Positions 29,071 to 39,329 of a stretch of DNA of 64,000 nucleotides are shown here, piece by piece. A program made the position numbers and the translations under genes. The first letter of the stretch is position 1, and each line of letters begins with the position of its first letter. The notes under the pieces are model-generated. The model searched no databases. It saw only the letters and a list, made by a program, of their open reading frames with translations, and had not been told where the DNA came from. The stretch is from Candidatus Paraluminiphilus aquimaris (GTDB taxonomy: Bacteria > Pseudomonadota > Gammaproteobacteria > Pseudomonadales > Halieaceae), in the NCBI RefSeq assembly GCF_026230195.1, contig NZ_CP036501.1, positions 1,860,001-1,924,000 of the forward strand. The letters are read 5' to 3'.

Positions 29071-29217
29071 GATTGCTCCTACTGGGGACGCGGATTTTAC
29101 GTGTCACGTTGGTCGCTTACTAGGGCTGAACGGTTGCTGTTCGGGTGGTCTGAGAGCGATAATCCAAAAACACTCACACGTTGGCCATTCAACCGGCCAA
29201 AAACAAAAGGAAAAAGC

Positions 29218-30699
29218 ATGGCGCCCCAAAGAAAGCGTCAGCGTCCTGACGATTATTTCGTAGATTGGAAAGAGCGAGAAGCTCTGGCTGAATCCATGAT
29301 CCCTATCGTCGGAGCACTGGCACGTGAACAAAATGTAAAGTGCTACATTTATGGGAAATCTCTCGTAAACCTTAGCGTACTAGACATCATGAAAGCCCAT
29401 CGTTGGGTACGTCAGGTTGAGGATAACGAGCTCTCTGAGTTTGAGACTATTCGAATTCTCGAAGCGATGGCGAAACTTCATCTCGGACCGTGTCACATTG
29501 ATATCGGTCGCCTGTCGGTTGAATATTTTGATAAAGAGCAGGGCGAAGGTGCGTCCTTGGACGACTTCGTTGCGAGCCGCCTGTCACACCTTCTTGATTC
29601 GGGCGAGCAAGCAGAGGGGCCCGTTGATGTTGTTTTGTTCGGTTTTGGTCGGATCGGACGCCTCATGGCACGCATACTCGTTGCCAAGACAGACGGTGGC
29701 GACAATTTACGGTTACGTGCAATCGTTGTTCGTAAAGGCAGTGCACCCGACGACCTCGTGAAACGAGCAAGTTTGCTGCGACGAGACTCGGTGCACGGCG
29801 TGTTCCAAGGGACTATTAGAGTTGACGAAGAGCGACAGTCGTTCGTTGCCAACGGTAATGAGATAAAGGTCATATACGCAAACGCGCCTGAGGATGTCGA
29901 TTACGAAGCGCATGGCATCAGTAACTGTCTTGTCGTTGACAATACGGGTGTTTGGCGTGATCGCGCGGGCCTCTCGAGACACCTGAGCGCGAAAGGTGTC
30001 AGTAAAGTGATTTTAACCGCGCCCGGTAAGGGCGATATCAAAAACATTGTCGCGGGTATCAATCACAACGAGATCGACGCTGGCGATGAGGTGCTGTCCG
30101 CTGCATCGTGTACGACAAACGCCATTGTTCCGCCCCTTAAGGCCATTCATGATCAATTCGGCATCGAGTCGGGACATGTGGAAACCGTTCATGCGTTTAC
30201 CAATGATCAAAACCTTATCGATAATTATCACAAGGCGGACCGCAGAGGGCGCAGTGCGCCGTTGAACTTAGTGTTGACTGAGACAGGGGCCGCAAAAGCC
30301 GTTGCAAAGGTGCTGCCTGAGTTAACAGGTAAATTGACCGGTAATGCTATCCGAGTGCCGACACCGAATGTTTCGATGGCGATTCTTAATGTCACGTTAT
30401 CCAAGGATACGACGAAGGAAGAGCTGAACGAGTTCATGCGGCAGACGGCCCTACACAGTGAGTACAGAAAACAGATCGATTTCTCGAACTCGCCAGAAGT
30501 TGTCTCTACTGATTTTGTGGGATCTCGCGCAGCCTGTGTCTTCGATGCACAAGCGACCATCGTCAATGGCCGACACGCCGTGTTATACCTTTGGTACGAC
30601 AACGAATACGGCTACAGCTGTCAGGTTTACCGCGTTTTAGAGAAAATGGCTGGCATCAAATATCCTACCTATCCACCGACGGACAGGGGTGGTCTCTGA
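29218..30699 (+). CDS. gap: glyceraldehyde-3-phosphate dehydrogenase, N-terminally extended type
   Basis: The 493-residue enzyme carries an N-terminal extension of about 135 residues (RKRQRPDDYFVDWKEREALA...) before the NAD-binding Rossmann fold (VLFGFGRIGRLMARIL near 143) and the catalytic domain with the nucleophile in SAASCTTNA (C298) and the C-terminal WYDNEYGYSCQV. It converts glyceraldehyde-3-phosphate to 1,3-bisphosphoglycerate. The start at 29218 has an AAAAGGA ribosome site; an upstream in-frame extension overlaps mfd and is unlikely. The order mfd-gap-nqr matches Pseudomonas, whose GAPDH here is also extended. Confidence 0.94.
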   Translation: MAPQRKRQRPDDYFVDWKEREALAESMIPIVGALAREQNVKCYIYGKSLVNLSVLDIMKAHRWVRQVEDNELSEFETIRILEAMAKLHLGPCHIDIGRLSVEYFDKEQGEGASLDDFVASRLSHLLDSGEQAEGPVDVVLFGFGRIGRLMARILVAKTDGGDNLRLRAIVVRKGSAPDDLVKRASLLRRDSVHGVFQGTIRVDEERQSFVANGNEIKVIYANAPEDVDYEAHGISNCLVVDNTGVWRDRAGLSRHLSAKGVSKVILTAPGKGDIKNIVAGINHNEIDAGDEVLSAASCTTNAIVPPLKAIHDQFGIESGHVETVHAFTNDQNLIDNYHKADRRGRSAPLNLVLTETGAAKAVAKVLPELTGKLTGNAIRVPTPNVSMAILNVTLSKDTTKEELNEFMRQTALHSEYRKQIDFSNSPEVVSTDFVGSRAACVFDAQATIVNGRHAVLYLWYDNEYGYSCQVYRVLEKMAGIKYPTYPPTDRGGL

Positions 30700-30781
30700 C
30701 AACTTAATTCAATGGTCATTTGAATTGCAGAGAGTTGTGGTAACTCGGCGCCAGCTTGGTTAGAATTCGCGGCGCCGGGTG

Positions 30782-30894
30782 TATATAAAACTGAGCTGAA
30801 AACAGCCGCCGGCAAACCTGTAGTTCACTTCGCTGGGGGGAGTGGCCACTCACATCAGGCAGCGCCTGATCCGCTTCAGTGCAAGCTGACTACA
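30782..30894 (+). promoter_or_regulatory. promoter -10 box and candidate structured leader of the nqr operon
   Basis: The 249-bp gap between gap and nqrA holds two GGCGCC palindromes (30747-30752, 30771-30776), an AT box TATATAAA (30782-30789) and then hairpin elements: GCTG-AAAA-CAGC (about 30795-30806), the palindrome GAGTGGCCACTC (30840-30851) and a perfect 7-bp hairpin ATCAGGC-AGC-GCCTGAT (30854-30870). TGTAGT (30819-30824) can pair with ACTACA (30889-30894) to enclose the last two. This looks like a structured 5' leader; the regulatory role is inference. Confidence 0.4.
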
Positions 30895-30948
30895 TGACAG
30901 CCAGCGGAGGCGCGTGCGCGCGATATGCGAACGATGATAGGGAAAGGC

Positions 30949-32295
30949 ATGATTAAAATTCGCCGGGGACTCGATATCCCATTGGCCGGAGCTCCAGAGC
31001 AGTCAATCGCTCGTGAGTTCTCGCCACGAAATGTAGCACTCGTTGGAGCCGACTACATTGGTATGAAACCAACCATGGCCGTGTCAGAGGGCGATATCGT
31101 CTCTAAGGGCCAAACGCTATTCACAGACAAAAAGTGCGAAGGTGTAGCCTACACGGCGCCGGCATCTGGCAGGGTTGCAGCCATCAATAGAGGCGCGCGA
31201 CGAGTCTTTCAATCGCTTGTGATTGAGATCGACGAATCTGTCGAGCCTAAGCGCTGGGATGCGGTTGCGCGCGAGGCCATCGCGTCACTTACCGCCGAGA
31301 GCGTGAAATCGCGGCTCCTTGAGTCGGGTGAATGGACGTCACTGCGAGTGCGTCCCTTTAATAAGGTAGCTGACCCATCAACTGAGCCTGCGGGCATCTT
31401 TGTGACAGCGATGGATACCCGTCCTCATGCCGTGAATCCAGACTGGGTGATCGCAGAGAACGCGGATACCTTCGTTGCTGGGCAGGAAATATTGGCTGCA
31501 CTGAGTGACGCTCCTGTGCATGTGTGCATGGCAGCCGGAAGCGAAGTGCCTGTTGCAGGGCACCAACGTGTTCAGGCAGCCGAATTTTCAGGCCCTCATC
31601 CCGCGGGATTGGCTGGAACCCATATTCATTTTCTACAAGGTGCCTCGCTGACTAAGCTGGCGTGGACCATCGATTATCAAGACGTGATAGCGATCGGTAA
31701 CTTGTTCCTCAACGGAGAGATCGATTCGGCGCGTGTTGTTTCTGTTTCAGGTCCCGCAGTGAGCAATCCCGAAATCGTACGCACCGTTCGCGGCGCTGAT
31801 ATTGAAGCCCTCACGGCAGGCAATCAGGCCGGTGGTGAAAACCGTCTCATAAGCGGTTCTGTTTTGGGGGGGCGCAGTGTGCAGGCGCACTCGGCTTACC
31901 TTGGACGCTTCCACAATCAGATTTCCCTGCTCTCAGAGGGCAGAGATCGAGCATTTATGGGCTGGTTATCACCCGGCGCAAAGAAACACTCAGCCATGGG
32001 CATTTACCTATCGAGTTTGTTCGGCAATAAGCCACTCGCCATGACAACGACCACCAACGGCTCGGAACGGGCAATGGTTCCCGTTGGCGCCTACGAGCGG
32101 GTTATGCCGCTTGACGTGCTTCCCACTCAATTACTAAGGGCGCTTTTGGTGGGTGATACCGAGACAGCTCAGGCCTTGGGGTGTTTAGAGCTCGACGAGG
32201 AAGACTTGGCCCTGTGCACCTACGTGTGCCCGGGAAAATATGAATACGGTCCGGTGTTGCGAGACAACCTGGCGAGAATTGAGAAAGAGGGATAA
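30949..32295 (+). CDS. nqrA: Na+-translocating NADH:quinone reductase subunit A
   Basis: The 448-residue peripheral subunit begins MIKIRRGLDIPLAGAP, as in Vibrio NqrA, with an SD-like GGGAAAGG before this ATG; the earlier ATG at 30925 is less likely. NqrA contributes to quinone binding at the cytoplasmic face of the six-subunit sodium pump, which couples NADH oxidation to Na+ export. It opens an operon of nqrABCDEF, apbE and nqrM. The length is close to Vibrio NqrA (446). Confidence 0.96.
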   Translation: MIKIRRGLDIPLAGAPEQSIAREFSPRNVALVGADYIGMKPTMAVSEGDIVSKGQTLFTDKKCEGVAYTAPASGRVAAINRGARRVFQSLVIEIDESVEPKRWDAVAREAIASLTAESVKSRLLESGEWTSLRVRPFNKVADPSTEPAGIFVTAMDTRPHAVNPDWVIAENADTFVAGQEILAALSDAPVHVCMAAGSEVPVAGHQRVQAAEFSGPHPAGLAGTHIHFLQGASLTKLAWTIDYQDVIAIGNLFLNGEIDSARVVSVSGPAVSNPEIVRTVRGADIEALTAGNQAGGENRLISGSVLGGRSVQAHSAYLGRFHNQISLLSEGRDRAFMGWLSPGAKKHSAMGIYLSSLFGNKPLAMTTTTNGSERAMVPVGAYERVMPLDVLPTQLLRALLVGDTETAQALGCLELDEEDLALCTYVCPGKYEYGPVLRDNLARIEKEG

Positions 32296-32298
32296 GTC

Positions 32299-33498
32299 GT
32301 GGGATTACGCAGTACATTAGACAATCTTGAGCCTCATTTTAAGCCCGGTGGTAAGTACGAGTCGTGGTATGCGCTCTTTGAAGCTGTCGACACGATCTTT
32401 TACAGCCCATCAAGTGTTACCAAGGCTTCGGCACACGTGCGAGATGGCATCGACCTCAAGCGCATCATGATCACGGTTTGGTTTTGCACCTTTCCGGCGA
32501 TGTTTTATGGCATGTACAACATTGGGTACCACGCCAATGAAGTGATTGCAGCGGGCGGTTACGGTCTAGAGGGTTGGCGAGGTGCGATTGTCGCCAGTTT
32601 GGGCGGTTTTAATCCAAACAGCCTGTGGGATAACTTTTTATACGGTGCCGTCCACTTTCTGCCCTTGTACGCGATCACCTTTATTGTCGGTGGGTTTTGG
32701 GAAGTCCTGTTCGCGATGAAGCGCGGACACGAAATCAATGAAGGGTTCTTTGTTACCTCGATTCTTTTCACACTCACACTGCCGCCAGACCTTCCGTTGT
32801 GGCAGGCGGCGATGGGTATTTCCTTCGGTATTGTGGTCGCCAAAGAGGTGTTTGGTGGCACAGGGAAGAACTTCCTGAACCCGGCGCTGACAGGTCGCGC
32901 TTTTCTGTACTTCGCTTATCCAGCACAACTTTCAGGCGATACCGTCTGGACAGCGGTCGATGGCTACTCTGGTGCGACAGCATTGAGCGTCGTAGCAAGC
33001 GATGGCATGGCCGGTCTTACCTCAGCCTACACTTGGTCAGAGGCGTTTTTGGGCGCGATGCCAGGTTCAATCGGTGAGACTTCAACGCTTGCGATCATGA
33101 TTGGCGGTGGCGCGCTACTGCTTATGGGGATCGCGTCGTGGCGTGTCGTGGCTGGCTGCTTCGCCGGCATGATTGGCTTCTCACTACTGCTTAATGCGAT
33201 CGGTTCCGATTCAAACCCCATGTTTGCCATGCCTTGGTACTGGCACATGGTCATAGGAAGCTTCGCATTCGGTGCATTTTTCATGGCAACCGACCCCGTT
33301 TCCGCTGCCATGACCAACAGCGGGCGATGGGCGTACGGTGCATTGATCGGCGTTATGTGTGTATTGATCCGTGTTGTTAACCCCGCCTTCCCCGAGGGGA
33401 TGATGCTCGCCATCCTATTTGCGAATCTGTTTGCTCCGCTTTTTGATAATTTCGCGGTGCAAGCCAATATTAAAAGGAGACTAGCTCGTGTCAGCTAA
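32299..33498 (+). CDS. nqrB: Na+-NQR subunit B (covalent FMN, riboflavin)
   Basis: The 399-residue membrane protein has about ten helices and the SGAT flavinylation motif ([11 protein letters not shown], about residue 224), where ApbE attaches FMN to the Thr. It starts at GTG three bases after nqrA. It is the main Na+ pathway subunit and also binds riboflavin. nqrC overlaps its end by 11 bp. Confidence 0.96.
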   Translation: MGLRSTLDNLEPHFKPGGKYESWYALFEAVDTIFYSPSSVTKASAHVRDGIDLKRIMITVWFCTFPAMFYGMYNIGYHANEVIAAGGYGLEGWRGAIVASLGGFNPNSLWDNFLYGAVHFLPLYAITFIVGGFWEVLFAMKRGHEINEGFFVTSILFTLTLPPDLPLWQAAMGISFGIVVAKEVFGGTGKNFLNPALTGRAFLYFAYPAQLSGDTVWTAVDGYSGATALSVVASDGMAGLTSAYTWSEAFLGAMPGSIGETSTLAIMIGGGALLLMGIASWRVVAGCFAGMIGFSLLLNAIGSDSNPMFAMPWYWHMVIGSFAFGAFFMATDPVSAAMTNSGRWAYGALIGVMCVLIRVVNPAFPEGMMLAILFANLFAPLFDNFAVQANIKRRLARVS

Positions 33499-34264
33499 TA
33501 ACGAGACGCTGTCCCGCGTACTTACGGTCGCTCTTGGACTCTGTATTGTCTGCTCTGTCGTCGTGTCTACAGCGGCGGTTGCCTTGAAACCGCAACAGGA
33601 AGCCAACAAGGCCAGAGACCTAAAGCGCAACATATTGATGGCCGGTGGTTTGTACGATCCCGAGCGATCGGTAGAAGAGCAGTTCGAAACGATCGAAGCC
33701 CGCGTGGTTGATCTAGACACCGGCTTGTTTGTCGATGATGTCGACCCGGAAACCTTTGATCAGCGCAAATCATCGAAAGATCCCTCGCAGTCACGGGCAT
33801 TGAGTGGCGATGAGGATCCAGCAAAGATCATTCGGCGTGAGAATCGAGCTGTGGTTTACCTCGTAAACAACGGAAACGGTGGTCTCGACCGCATCATCTT
33901 GCCTATTCATGGATACGGTCTGTGGTCGACGCTCTATGGCTTTGTGGCGCTAGAGTCTGACGCCAATACCATTGTCGGTCTCGGGTTCTACGAGCACGGA
34001 GAAACGCCTGGGCTCGGTGGCGAGGTTGATAACCCAAGCTGGAAAGCAAAGTGGTCGGGCAAGCTTGCTTACAAAGAAGGCGACGTTGCCATTACTGTTC
34101 TGAAGGGGACGGTTAACCCTGCGTCTGCAAACGCGCAATGGCAGGTCGATGGACTCTCTGGAGCAACGCTGACGACAAAAGGTGTAAGCAACCTAGTTCA
34201 ATATTGGCTCGGGGACGACGGCTTTGCGCCGCTTCTCGGTAACCTGCGCGGAGGTAATGTGTAA
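33488..34264 (+). CDS. nqrC: Na+-NQR subunit C (covalent FMN)
   Basis: The 258-residue protein has one N-terminal helix (about residues 8-32) and a periplasmic FMN-binding domain with the [10 protein letters not shown] motif (Thr near residue 224) and [12 protein letters not shown] is attached by ApbE, encoded downstream. The GTG start overlaps nqrB by 11 bp and the stop overlaps nqrD by one base, so translation is likely coupled. Confidence 0.96.
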   Translation: MSANNETLSRVLTVALGLCIVCSVVVSTAAVALKPQQEANKARDLKRNILMAGGLYDPERSVEEQFETIEARVVDLDTGLFVDDVDPETFDQRKSSKDPSQSRALSGDEDPAKIIRRENRAVVYLVNNGNGGLDRIILPIHGYGLWSTLYGFVALESDANTIVGLGFYEHGETPGLGGEVDNPSWKAKWSGKLAYKEGDVAITVLKGTVNPASANAQWQVDGLSGATLTTKGVSNLVQYWLGDDGFAPLLGNLRGGNV

Positions 34265-34923
34265 TGAGTGTTCGCGAGACCTTATTTTCCCCTGTTATTC
34301 AGAACAACCCGATCGCGTTACAAATTCTCGGTATTTGCTCTGCCTTGGCGGTGACCTCATCGCTGCAGGTAAGCCTCGTAATGTCAGTTGCTTTGACTGC
34401 GGTGACAGCCTGCTCCTCATTCTTTATTTCGTGTATCCGGAGCTACATTCCATCGAGCATTCGTATCATCGTTCAGATGACCATCATTGCGTCGCTGGTT
34501 ATTGTGGTCGACCAGATTCTCAAGGCTGTTGCCTACGATATTTCTAAGCAACTCTCGGTATTTGTCGGTTTGATCATTACGAACTGCATCGTTATGGGTC
34601 GTGCAGAAGCCTTTGCGATGAAGAACCCACCGGTACCGAGCTTTTTGGATGGTTTGGGTAACGGGCTAGGTTATTCCTTTGTACTGATCGCTGTGGGCGT
34701 AGTTCGTGAACTCTTCGGTGCTGGCTCCTTGATGGGTATTGAGATCCTGCCAGTGGTCACAGAAGGTGGCTGGTATAACCCTAACGGCCTGCTGCTGCTT
34801 CCACCGAGCGCTTTCTTCCTCATTGGCTTCCTCATCTGGGCAATTCGAGCGGTGCAAACAGAGCAAGTTGAAGAGCCTGAGTTCAAAATTGCCAAGCACA
34901 CAGCCGCAGAGGAGAGTGCGTAA
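34264..34923 (+). CDS. nqrD: Na+-NQR subunit D
   Basis: The 219-residue membrane protein has six hydrophobic helices. NVxN-like and [10 protein letters not shown] segments identify the NqrD/RnfE family. Together with NqrE it forms a membrane core that holds a [2Fe-2S] centre between the two subunits. TAATG overlaps join it to nqrC and nqrE. The family also includes Rnf subunits, but the operon settles it as Nqr. Confidence 0.96.
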   Translation: MSVRETLFSPVIQNNPIALQILGICSALAVTSSLQVSLVMSVALTAVTACSSFFISCIRSYIPSSIRIIVQMTIIASLVIVVDQILKAVAYDISKQLSVFVGLIITNCIVMGRAEAFAMKNPPVPSFLDGLGNGLGYSFVLIAVGVVRELFGAGSLMGIEILPVVTEGGWYNPNGLLLLPPSAFFLIGFLIWAIRAVQTEQVEEPEFKIAKHTAAEESA

Positions 34924-35531
34924 TGGAACATTATTTAAGCCTCTTTGTGCGGGCGGTATTCATTGAAAACATGGCCTTGGCGTGGTTCTTGGGCATGTGT
35001 ACCTTCCTCGCCGTCTCCAAGAAAATTTCTGCTGCGTTTGGTCTGGGTATCGCCGTGGTCGTGGTTCTCACGATTACCGTCCCCGTAAACAATCTGATTT
35101 ACCAAAATCTGTTGGCGGAGGGCGCCTTGGCCTGGGCGGGCTATCCTGATCTCGATCTGAGCTTCTTAGGATTGCTCTCGTATATCGGCGTTATCGCAGC
35201 GATGGTCCAAATTCTCGAGATGTTCCTCGATCGGTACGTTCCTGCGCTGTATTCTGCGCTCGGTGTTTTCCTTCCGCTCATCACAGTGAACTGCGCGATT
35301 TTGGGTGCATCACTCCTGATGGTTGAGCGAAGCCTCGATTTTGGCGAGAGCGCTGTGTTTGGGTTCGGTGCGGGCGTCGGCTGGGCACTGGCAATTGTTG
35401 CGCTGGCAGGGATTCGTGAGAAGTTGAAGTACAGCGATATTCCCGATGGGTTGCAGGGGCTTGGCATAACCTTTATCACTGTGGGATTGATGTCGCTTGG
35501 CTTCATGTCCTTTGGTGGTATCGATATTTAA
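34923..35531 (+). CDS. nqrE: Na+-NQR subunit E
   Basis: The 202-residue membrane protein has six helices, with the [15 protein letters not shown] segment near residue 19 and the paired [15 protein letters not shown] segment near residue 119, each giving a conserved Cys for the intramembrane iron centre shared with NqrD. It is the NqrE/RnfA type; its neighbours make it NqrE. A 28-bp gap with a GGAG site separates it from nqrF. Confidence 0.96.
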   Translation: MEHYLSLFVRAVFIENMALAWFLGMCTFLAVSKKISAAFGLGIAVVVVLTITVPVNNLIYQNLLAEGALAWAGYPDLDLSFLGLLSYIGVIAAMVQILEMFLDRYVPALYSALGVFLPLITVNCAILGASLLMVERSLDFGESAVFGFGAGVGWALAIVALAGIREKLKYSDIPDGLQGLGITFITVGLMSLGFMSFGGIDI

Positions 35532-35559
35532 TTGGCTACATAAGCTCTAGGAGAGATCT

Positions 35560-36783
35560 GTGTATACAACTATTTTCTTTGGCGTTGGCATGTTTACTGC
35601 CGTTGTTGTCGCCTTGGTGATGGTCATTCTTGCAGCACGCAGTAAGCTGGTTGCAAGCGGCAATATCAGTATCGAAATTAATGGTGAGAAGACGATACAA
35701 GTCCCAGCGGGCGGCAAGTTGCTGCAGACGCTAGCGGATGCTGACTTATTCCTCGCCAGTGCCTGTGGTGGAGGTGGTACTTGCGCACAGTGCAAATGTG
35801 TCGTCTCCGAAGGGGGCGGTTCTTTACTCCCAACGGAAGAAAGCCACTTCACGCGTCGAGAGGCGAACGAAGGTTGGCGGCTGTCTTGTCAGACACCTGT
35901 CAAACAGGACCTGAAAATAGAGATTCCGGAAGAAGTCTTTGGTGTTAAGCAGTGGGAGTGCACAGTTGAATCCAACGACAACGTGGCCACCTTTATTAAG
36001 GAGCTAGTGCTTAGACTTCCAGAGGGCGAGACCTGCGACTTCCGAGCGGGGGGCTACGTACAGCTCGAGTGTCCGCCGCATGCGGTGAAGTTCTCGGACT
36101 TTGAGATCGGTGAAGAGTACCGGGGTGACTGGGAGCATTTTGGCTTCTTCAAACTCGAGTCCTCTAGTCCAGACACCACGATTCGTGCTTACTCCATGGC
36201 TAACTATCCCGAAGAGAAGGGCGTCGTGAAGTTCAACATTCGGGTTGCTACTCCGCCGCCTCGAACCGAAGGTTTACCCCCGGGCATCATGTCGAGCTGG
36301 GTCTTTAATCTTAAGCCCGGTGACAAGATCAATGTTTACGGCCCGTTCGGAGAATTCTTCGCAAAAGAGACCGATGCTGAGATGGTGTTTATCGGTGGTG
36401 GTGCTGGTATGGCGCCAATGCGTTCGCACCTGTTCGATCAGCTACGTCGGATCAATACTGATCGTAAAATTAGCTTTTGGTACGGTGCGCGGTCGCTTCG
36501 CGAGATGTTTTACGTCGAAGATTACGACACGCTCGCGGCCGAAAATGACAACTTCGACTGGCATGTGGCGTTATCGGACCCCCAGCCTGAAGATAATTGG
36601 GATGGCTTAACCGGCTTCATTCACAACGTGTTGTATGAGCAATACCTGAAGGACCATCCAGCGCCTGAAGATTGCGAGTTCTATATGTGTGGGCCACCCA
36701 TGATGAACAAGGCCTGCATCGACATGCTCGTCGACCTGGGCGTTGAGCGCGAGAATATTTTCTTGGATGACTTCGGTGGGTAA
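35560..36783 (+). CDS. nqrF: Na+-NQR subunit F (NADH dehydrogenase, FAD and 2Fe-2S)
   Basis: The 407-residue subunit has an N-terminal helix (residues 3-24), a plant-type [2Fe-2S] domain ([13 protein letters not shown] with the fourth Cys in LSCQTP), a FAD domain ([10 protein letters not shown]) and an NADH-binding domain ([27 protein letters not shown]). It is the electron entry point of the pump. The start is GTG at 35560. Its end overlaps the apbE start by 17 bp, and a terminator-like hairpin follows 22 bases after its stop. Confidence 0.97.
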   Translation: MYTTIFFGVGMFTAVVVALVMVILAARSKLVASGNISIEINGEKTIQVPAGGKLLQTLADADLFLASACGGGGTCAQCKCVVSEGGGSLLPTEESHFTRREANEGWRLSCQTPVKQDLKIEIPEEVFGVKQWECTVESNDNVATFIKELVLRLPEGETCDFRAGGYVQLECPPHAVKFSDFEIGEEYRGDWEHFGFFKLESSSPDTTIRAYSMANYPEEKGVVKFNIRVATPPPRTEGLPPGIMSSWVFNLKPGDKINVYGPFGEFFAKETDAEMVFIGGGAGMAPMRSHLFDQLRRINTDRKISFWYGARSLREMFYVEDYDTLAAENDNFDWHVALSDPQPEDNWDGLTGFIHNVLYEQYLKDHPAPEDCEFYMCGPPMMNKACIDMLVDLGVERENIFLDDFGG

Positions 36784-37831
36784 GCGCCGACCATTGTCAA
36801 TCACAAGGCCAGCCATCGCGCTGGCCTTTTTGCTTTTTGCTGCTGGTTGCAGTGAGTCATCAAGCACAGAGAAGTTATCGGGCCGTATTTTTGGAACCAG
36901 CTGGAACTTAACCTTTCACACCTCACCAGAGGGCTTAACGCCGGACCAAGTTGAGTCAGCAGTAATGGACGCGTTTAAGGTTGTTGATGACAGCATGAAC
37001 AACTATCGCGACGATTCAACAATCAGTCGTTTAAATGCTCTCGATGCCAATCAAGTCTTTGAGGTTGACTGGGACTTTGCGCTGGTCTTTAACACAGCCC
37101 TCGATATTTATTACGCGACCGGAGGCGCCTACGACCCCTCGGTATCGCCGCTCGTCAATTTATGGGGGTTTGGGCCAAAGGGAGTTACGCAAAGACCCTC
37201 TGAAGACGCGCTCGATGCACTTGAGCCTATTATTGGTCTCGAAGAATTTGCCTGGGATTTATCAACACGGGCTTTTGTGAAACAACATGCACAAGCCGAG
37301 CTCGATTTTTCATCGATCGCCAAGGGCTATGCCGTTGATCTCGCGTCTGACGCACTGCTTGAGATGGGTATTGAGCACTTCATGCTGGAAGTAGGGGGTG
37401 AGGTGCAGGTGCGCGGATTGAGTCCTCGTGGTGATCGGTGGCGACTAGCTATTGAGAATCCCGTACCCGCGCGCGCGGGCGCCGTGTATGCGGCGATAGC
37501 CGTAACGGACGTTGGTATTGCGACGAGTGGGGACTATCGCAATTTCTTTGTCGATAAGGGCACTCGTTACTCTCACCTTATTGATCCACGAACCGCGCTA
37601 CCGATAGAGCATGACCTGGTATCTGTCACTGTCGTGCATCCTTCTACGATGGTGGCCGATGCTTGGGCGACGGCCCTTATGGTCGTTGGCACCGAGGAGG
37701 CTTTACGCTTGGCTGATCTTTATGAGCTGGGCGTTACCCTGATTTCTCGCGATGGCCAGCAGCTGGTAAGCTCGGACAACGGGGTCATGGCACAGTGGTT
37801 AACGACATCAACGGGAGAGGATGCCCTCTAA
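36767..37831 (+). CDS. apbE: FAD:protein FMN transferase, Nqr flavinylation enzyme
   Basis: The 354-residue lipoprotein (lipobox LFAAGC, C28) is an ApbE/Ftp enzyme: [54 protein letters not shown] and [12 protein letters not shown] are family motifs. It transfers FMN from FAD to the Thr of the SGAT motifs in NqrB and NqrC. The start at 36767, overlapping nqrF by 17 bp, gives a proper basic n-region and signal peptide. The first codons also encode a terminator-like hairpin. Confidence 0.95.
   Translation: MTSVGKRRPLSITRPAIALAFLLFAAGCSESSSTEKLSGRIFGTSWNLTFHTSPEGLTPDQVESAVMDAFKVVDDSMNNYRDDSTISRLNALDANQVFEVDWDFALVFNTALDIYYATGGAYDPSVSPLVNLWGFGPKGVTQRPSEDALDALEPIIGLEEFAWDLSTRAFVKQHAQAELDFSSIAKGYAVDLASDALLEMGIEHFMLEVGGEVQVRGLSPRGDRWRLAIENPVPARAGAVYAAIAVTDVGIATSGDYRNFFVDKGTRYSHLIDPRTALPIEHDLVSVTVVHPSTMVADAWATALMVVGTEEALRLADLYELGVTLISRDGQQLVSSDNGVMAQWLTTSTGEDAL
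36805..36831 (+). terminator. terminator-like hairpin inside the apbE signal-peptide codons
   Basis: AAGGCCAGC (36805-36813) pairs perfectly with GCTGGCCTT (36820-36828) around a six-base loop, and a run of five T (36827-36831), then GC and five more T, follows. It lies 22 bases after the nqrF stop. The form is that of an intrinsic terminator, but it sits in translated sequence, so ribosomes on apbE may suppress it. Confidence 0.55.
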
Positions 37832-38094
37832 TGATTTTTCTGATTAGTTTTATTGTTTTTGCATTCATTCTTAGCGCTATGGCCGTGGGTGTTATAGCGG
37901 GTAGGGCGCCTATTAAGGGTTCGTGCGGCGGCATCGGCGCGCTGGGTATCGATCAATCCTGTGACCTGTGTGGCGGTGATCCTCAGCGTTGCGAAACAGA
38001 GACGCGGGACCACTTTGAGGCAAGTAGCTCCGAGGCTGGGGCCAGCAACAAGGCCGATAAGGGTGCGGTTGTTTTCGATCCTGCTGAGCGGTAG
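37831..38094 (+). CDS. nqrM: Na+-NQR maturation protein NqrM
   Basis: The 87-residue protein has an N-terminal helix ([21 protein letters not shown]) and the family's Cys-rich motif (IKGSCGG... then CDLCGGDPQRC). NqrM (DUF539) is needed to assemble the iron centre between NqrD and NqrE. The start shares one base with the apbE stop (TAATG), preferred over an in-frame upstream codon inside apbE. The C-terminal 35 residues are a charged variable tail. Confidence 0.92.
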   Translation: MIFLISFIVFAFILSAMAVGVIAGRAPIKGSCGGIGALGIDQSCDLCGGDPQRCETETRDHFEASSSEAGASNKADKGAVVFDPAER

Positions 38095-38099
38095 GACAC

Positions 38100-39329
38100 T
38101 TGCCATTTGAATTAGACATAGCGCAGAGGCTCAGCTTTGGCGCCGGACAGCGATCTTTTACGCGCTGGGTGGCTATTTTGTCCGCGACGGGCATGGCTAT
38201 TGGTGTCGCGAGTCTTATTGTTGTGCTGTCGGTAATGAATGGACTGGCTGGAGAGCTGACTGGGCGGTTGTTGAACGCGACGCCTCACATTTCTGTAACT
38301 CCAGCGGGAACACTGTCTGAGGCAGAAATTCGTGCCACCGATATTGAGCGTCGCTGGGCGGCGGTAAGCGCCTCTCCTTTTTTGAGTCGGCAAGTTATGC
38401 TGAGGTCATCCTTTACCTCGGCCGGTGCCGAACTAACGGGTTATGCCTCCGGTCCCTCTGGGCTTTCTGGCGTGACGGTGGTGGGCGGTGATTTGTTATC
38501 GGTGTCAGGTGCTGGCTATAACGTCGTCTTGGGTCAGTCGCTTGCGGAGCAGTTGGGAGTTGGCATTGGCGACCAGGTAGACGTCGTTCTTCCAAACTTA
38601 TCCGTGACCCCCTTGGGTTTATTACCCCGCTACCGAAGGCTCACCGTATCCGCGATTGTTACGGTGGGTGCGTCACCAGATGGAATTCTGGCATGGACCT
38701 CCTATGAGACACTCCAGAAATTAGCGAGAGCCGACGCACCCGATGGAGTTCAAATTCGGCTGGATAACCCCGATCGTGCCGGCGCCATCGCTGCGCAACT
38801 TAAACTGGAAGCCTCAGAGCCCTCGACGGTCACGACGTGGGCCGATACGAATCAATCACTTTTTGCGGCGATAAGAATGGAAAAGGTGTTGGTGAGTATC
38901 CTGCTGTCAGCCCTTATCGGCGTGGCGGCGTTTAGCGTTGTATCGTCGCTAACGATGTCCGTATCTGAGAAGCGATCAGACATTGCGGCGCTTCGTGTGC
39001 TTGGACTGACGCCCCTAGGCGTGATGCGTGTTTTCTTATTCCACGGTTTGCTTCTGGCCGTACTCGGCGTTGTGGTCGGCGCCAGTAGCGGGCTACTGAT
39101 CGCTACCAATCTTGAGTTGGTGATGACATTCATTGAGACGTTATCGGGATGGACACTGTTTGATCCGAGCGTCTATTACATTGGCGGTCTGCCGACTGAG
39201 ATCCTGTATTCAGATGTTGTAACTATCATCTCAGGGGCCTTAGTGCTCAGCGTTATTGCCGCGATTTACCCCGCGATCAGAGCAAGCCGGGTATCCCCTG
39301 TGAATGCGTTGGAGGGTATCAGCCTATGA
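38100..39329 (+). CDS. lolC: lipoprotein-releasing ABC transporter permease LolC/LolE family (first copy)
   Basis: The 409-residue protein has the N-terminal helix (about 25-48), a large periplasmic domain and three C-terminal helices of the MacB/FtsX plan, with VSSLTMSVSEKRSDIAALRVLG near residue 283. With LolD and LolE it extracts outer-membrane lipoproteins from the inner membrane and hands them to LolA. The start is TTG, five bases after nqrM. Which of the two permeases is LolC and which LolE is set by order only. Confidence 0.9.
   Translation: MPFELDIAQRLSFGAGQRSFTRWVAILSATGMAIGVASLIVVLSVMNGLAGELTGRLLNATPHISVTPAGTLSEAEIRATDIERRWAAVSASPFLSRQVMLRSSFTSAGAELTGYASGPSGLSGVTVVGGDLLSVSGAGYNVVLGQSLAEQLGVGIGDQVDVVLPNLSVTPLGLLPRYRRLTVSAIVTVGASPDGILAWTSYETLQKLARADAPDGVQIRLDNPDRAGAIAAQLKLEASEPSTVTTWADTNQSLFAAIRMEKVLVSILLSALIGVAAFSVVSSLTMSVSEKRSDIAALRVLGLTPLGVMRVFLFHGLLLAVLGVVVGASSGLLIATNLELVMTFIETLSGWTLFDPSVYYIGGLPTEILYSDVVTIISGALVLSVIAAIYPAIRASRVSPVNALEGISL

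Noticed and set aside
29047-29217. 57-residue N-terminal extension of GAPDH
   Set aside because: It overlaps the mfd start, has an unlikely composition and lacks a ribosome site; ATG at 29218 has one.
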